Positions 62,925 through 64,000 of a stretch of 64,000 bases of DNA are shown here, in pieces. The translations under genes were made by a program, and so were the position numbers. The stretch covers positions 1 to 64,000 of the forward strand of contig NZ_SLXM01000004.1 of the NCBI RefSeq assembly GCF_004345825.1, written 5' to 3'. This DNA comes from Tenacibaculum skagerrakense (lineage in GTDB: Bacteria; Bacteroidota; Bacteroidia; Flavobacteriales; Flavobacteriaceae). Under the pieces are notes generated by a model. It was not told where the DNA came from. It was given only the letters and a program-made list of their open reading frames with translations, and searched no databases. Every line of letters begins with the position of its first letter. Positions within the stretch are counted from its first letter, which is position 1.

Positions 62925-62954
62925 AAAGGTCATTCAAAAAGTAGAATGACCTTT
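62925..62954 (-). terminator. Hairpin between the DUF2589 gene and the next gene
   Basis: Arms AAAGGTCATT/AATGACCTTT pair perfectly over 10 bp, with a TTTT start of tail in the gene direction. It is a partial terminator likely to lower expression of the two downstream genes relative to the first. Confidence 0.7.
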
Positions 62955-62963
62955 AAATTTGTA

Positions 62964-63584
62964 TTAAGCAACAGCAGCGATGCTATCTTCTAACATGTCT
63001 AAAATTCTGCTTAATCCTTCTGGTAACTCATCATTTACCGCTTTTACTTTTACTCCTAAATTGTAAGTTTTATCAACTTTCACGCCTTGAGAAGTATTTC
63101 TTTTGTAAGAAGCGGAAGCTTTAAAGTTTACAATTTTGTAATTGATTCCTAGTTCAGCACTTGCCGCAAATTCAGATGAAACATTACTAGTTTCTGTAGA
63201 ACTTAAACGCGCATTAAAGTCAATGTTTACTTCATCAATACGAATTGATGGAATTGTTAACATCGTTAAAAACGGAACTTTAATTTCGATTTCGCTATCA
63301 ATAAAATTTGATGTTACATCTGTGTTTGCAGGTAATCCTTCGTCTTGAAGTTCTTGAGAAGTTTTTCCTTTATGTGGATTTGGAACCGATTTTTTATATT
63401 GAAAATCTACATAACGTAATGCATCTGGCTTTGTTGGATCGCTGTCTTTTTCAAATCCTACTTCTTTTATAAAGTTTACCGTAGCCATTGAAGCTGCAGT
63501 TTGTGCTTGAATAGCTGCCTGTAAAGGACCTCCAACATACACATTAAAATCTAAGCTATTAAGCTCAGGTACTAAATTTGGCAT
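62964..63584 (-). CDS. DUF2589 domain-containing protein
   Basis: A 206-residue protein without signal peptide. The start MPNLVPELNSLDFNVYVGGPLQAAIQAQTAASMATVNFIKEVGF and the middle beta-rich IEIKVPFLTMLTIPSIRIDEVNIDFNARLSS match what I recall of DUF2589, a family of unknown function with a strongly helical head and a beta-sheet body. First gene of the three-gene minus-strand unit at the right end of the window. Confidence 0.78.
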   Translation of the reverse strand: MPNLVPELNSLDFNVYVGGPLQAAIQAQTAASMATVNFIKEVGFEKDSDPTKPDALRYVDFQYKKSVPNPHKGKTSQELQDEGLPANTDVTSNFIDSEIEIKVPFLTMLTIPSIRIDEVNIDFNARLSSTETSNVSSEFAASAELGINYKIVNFKASASYKRNTSQGVKVDKTYNLGVKVKAVNDELPEGLSRILDMLEDSIAAVA

Positions 63585-64000
63585 AATTAATAATTTTTAG
63601 ATATTTCCTACTCTTTTATTTGGCTTTTCGGTTTCCGCCATTGTTTTTGTATTTCGAAATAGTGAGGGCAAAGATTTGGAAAAGAAATAGTTTGATTGGT
63701 AGTAGAAAAACTGTAATTATAAAGGTTGTATTCAGTAAGATTTTTAAGTGTTTTTCTCGTGAAAAAAAGAGAAAAAATTCTGGATACATTTTTTTGAGAA
63801 ATTGTAGTCGCTATGTAAGTAGCATGTGAATATTAGTTTTAAAAAATGAGATTCATAATAGTCATTGCGAATGAAATGAAACAATCTTTATATTTAAGGT
63901 TAAATTAATACTCCTTCTAACCTAAAAAATTGAAAATTCTTTGAATTTTTAATACTAAATAATTGCTATCTCCTTTTTTTGCTAAGAACCGATAAGGAGT
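63585..64000. other. Intergenic end region; no supported gene
   Basis: The 416 bases after the DUF2589 start contain no frame with plausible codon use. A short stretch at about 63868-63896 (CATTGCGAATGAAATG...) resembles the CATTGCGAGGAACGAAGCAATC-like dispersed repeat I recall in Bacteroidota. The upstream promoter of the DUF2589 operon should lie here, but I could not assign it. Confidence 0.5.

Noticed and set aside
63620..63829. 69-codon frame at the right end
   Set aside because: Basic, Lys/Arg-rich low-quality product with no motif or supporting start; probably chance.

Overview
The window is AT-rich chromosomal DNA from a member of the Bacteroidota, most likely the family Flavobacteriaceae (a Tenacibaculum- or Kordia-like marine bacterium is my guess). 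The grounds are type IX secretion (T9SS) signals (a gliding-type C-terminal domain, SprF/PorP, two 'YPNP...KKLILK' sorting tails), promoters of the TTG...TAnnTTTG type, almost no Shine-Dalgarno sequences, and flavobacterial neighbourhoods such as ileS-dksA-like and rpmF/fabH/accB/accC. I see no insertion sequence, prophage, rRNA operon or CRISPR array.

Layout. 1-7.95 kb: 3' part of a giant repetitive surface adhesin with its SprF/PorP partner and an OmpA-LysM protein. 8.0-11.9 kb: ileS (with an inverted 'GIHH' signature motif) and a DksA-like gene. 12-21.2 kb: M61 peptidase, an ABC exporter with a serine hydrolase and a divergent LytS/LytTR two-component system, lspA, and a DUF4230 gene. 21.2-28.4 kb, minus strand: YeeE/YedE halves, kdtA, accC, accB, fabH, rpmF, DUF177, pdxA. 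28.4-33 kb: ribE and a giant M48 metalloprotease. 33-41.1 kb, minus strand: a peptide export locus. 41.3-49.7 kb: a CAU-anticodon tRNA, polyprenyl synthase, a TetR-controlled RND efflux operon, recX. 49.7-58.4 kb: two T9SS cargo proteins, a threonine-dehydrogenase-like epimerase and small conserved genes. 58.4-61.6 kb: truB, uppP, DUF3098, ftsX, mce. 61.7-63.6 kb: a three-gene operon of unknown role led by a DUF2589 protein. The last 416 bases hold no gene I can support.

The outstanding region is 33.0-41.1 kb. It encodes nine small precursors that share an almost identical double-glycine leader (MKKSILxLG ... EQKxIxGG) followed by completely different cores. One of them (58 aa) is easily missed. 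Every core contains an even number of cysteines (4, 6, 4, 4, 6, 8, 6, 4, 6), and the leaders contain none. The same strand encodes a C39-peptidase ABC exporter, an HlyD adaptor, and a C39-like/VKOR/DsbA-like fusion that looks like a dedicated disulfide-forming enzyme. A ~50-bp element occurs six times in one orientation in front of the transcription or processing units. The inferred product is a family of exported, disulfide-bonded mini-proteins, one with a knottin-type cysteine framework. Gene types, leaders, cysteine counts and repeats are read directly from the sequence; export, oxidation and biological role are inferred.
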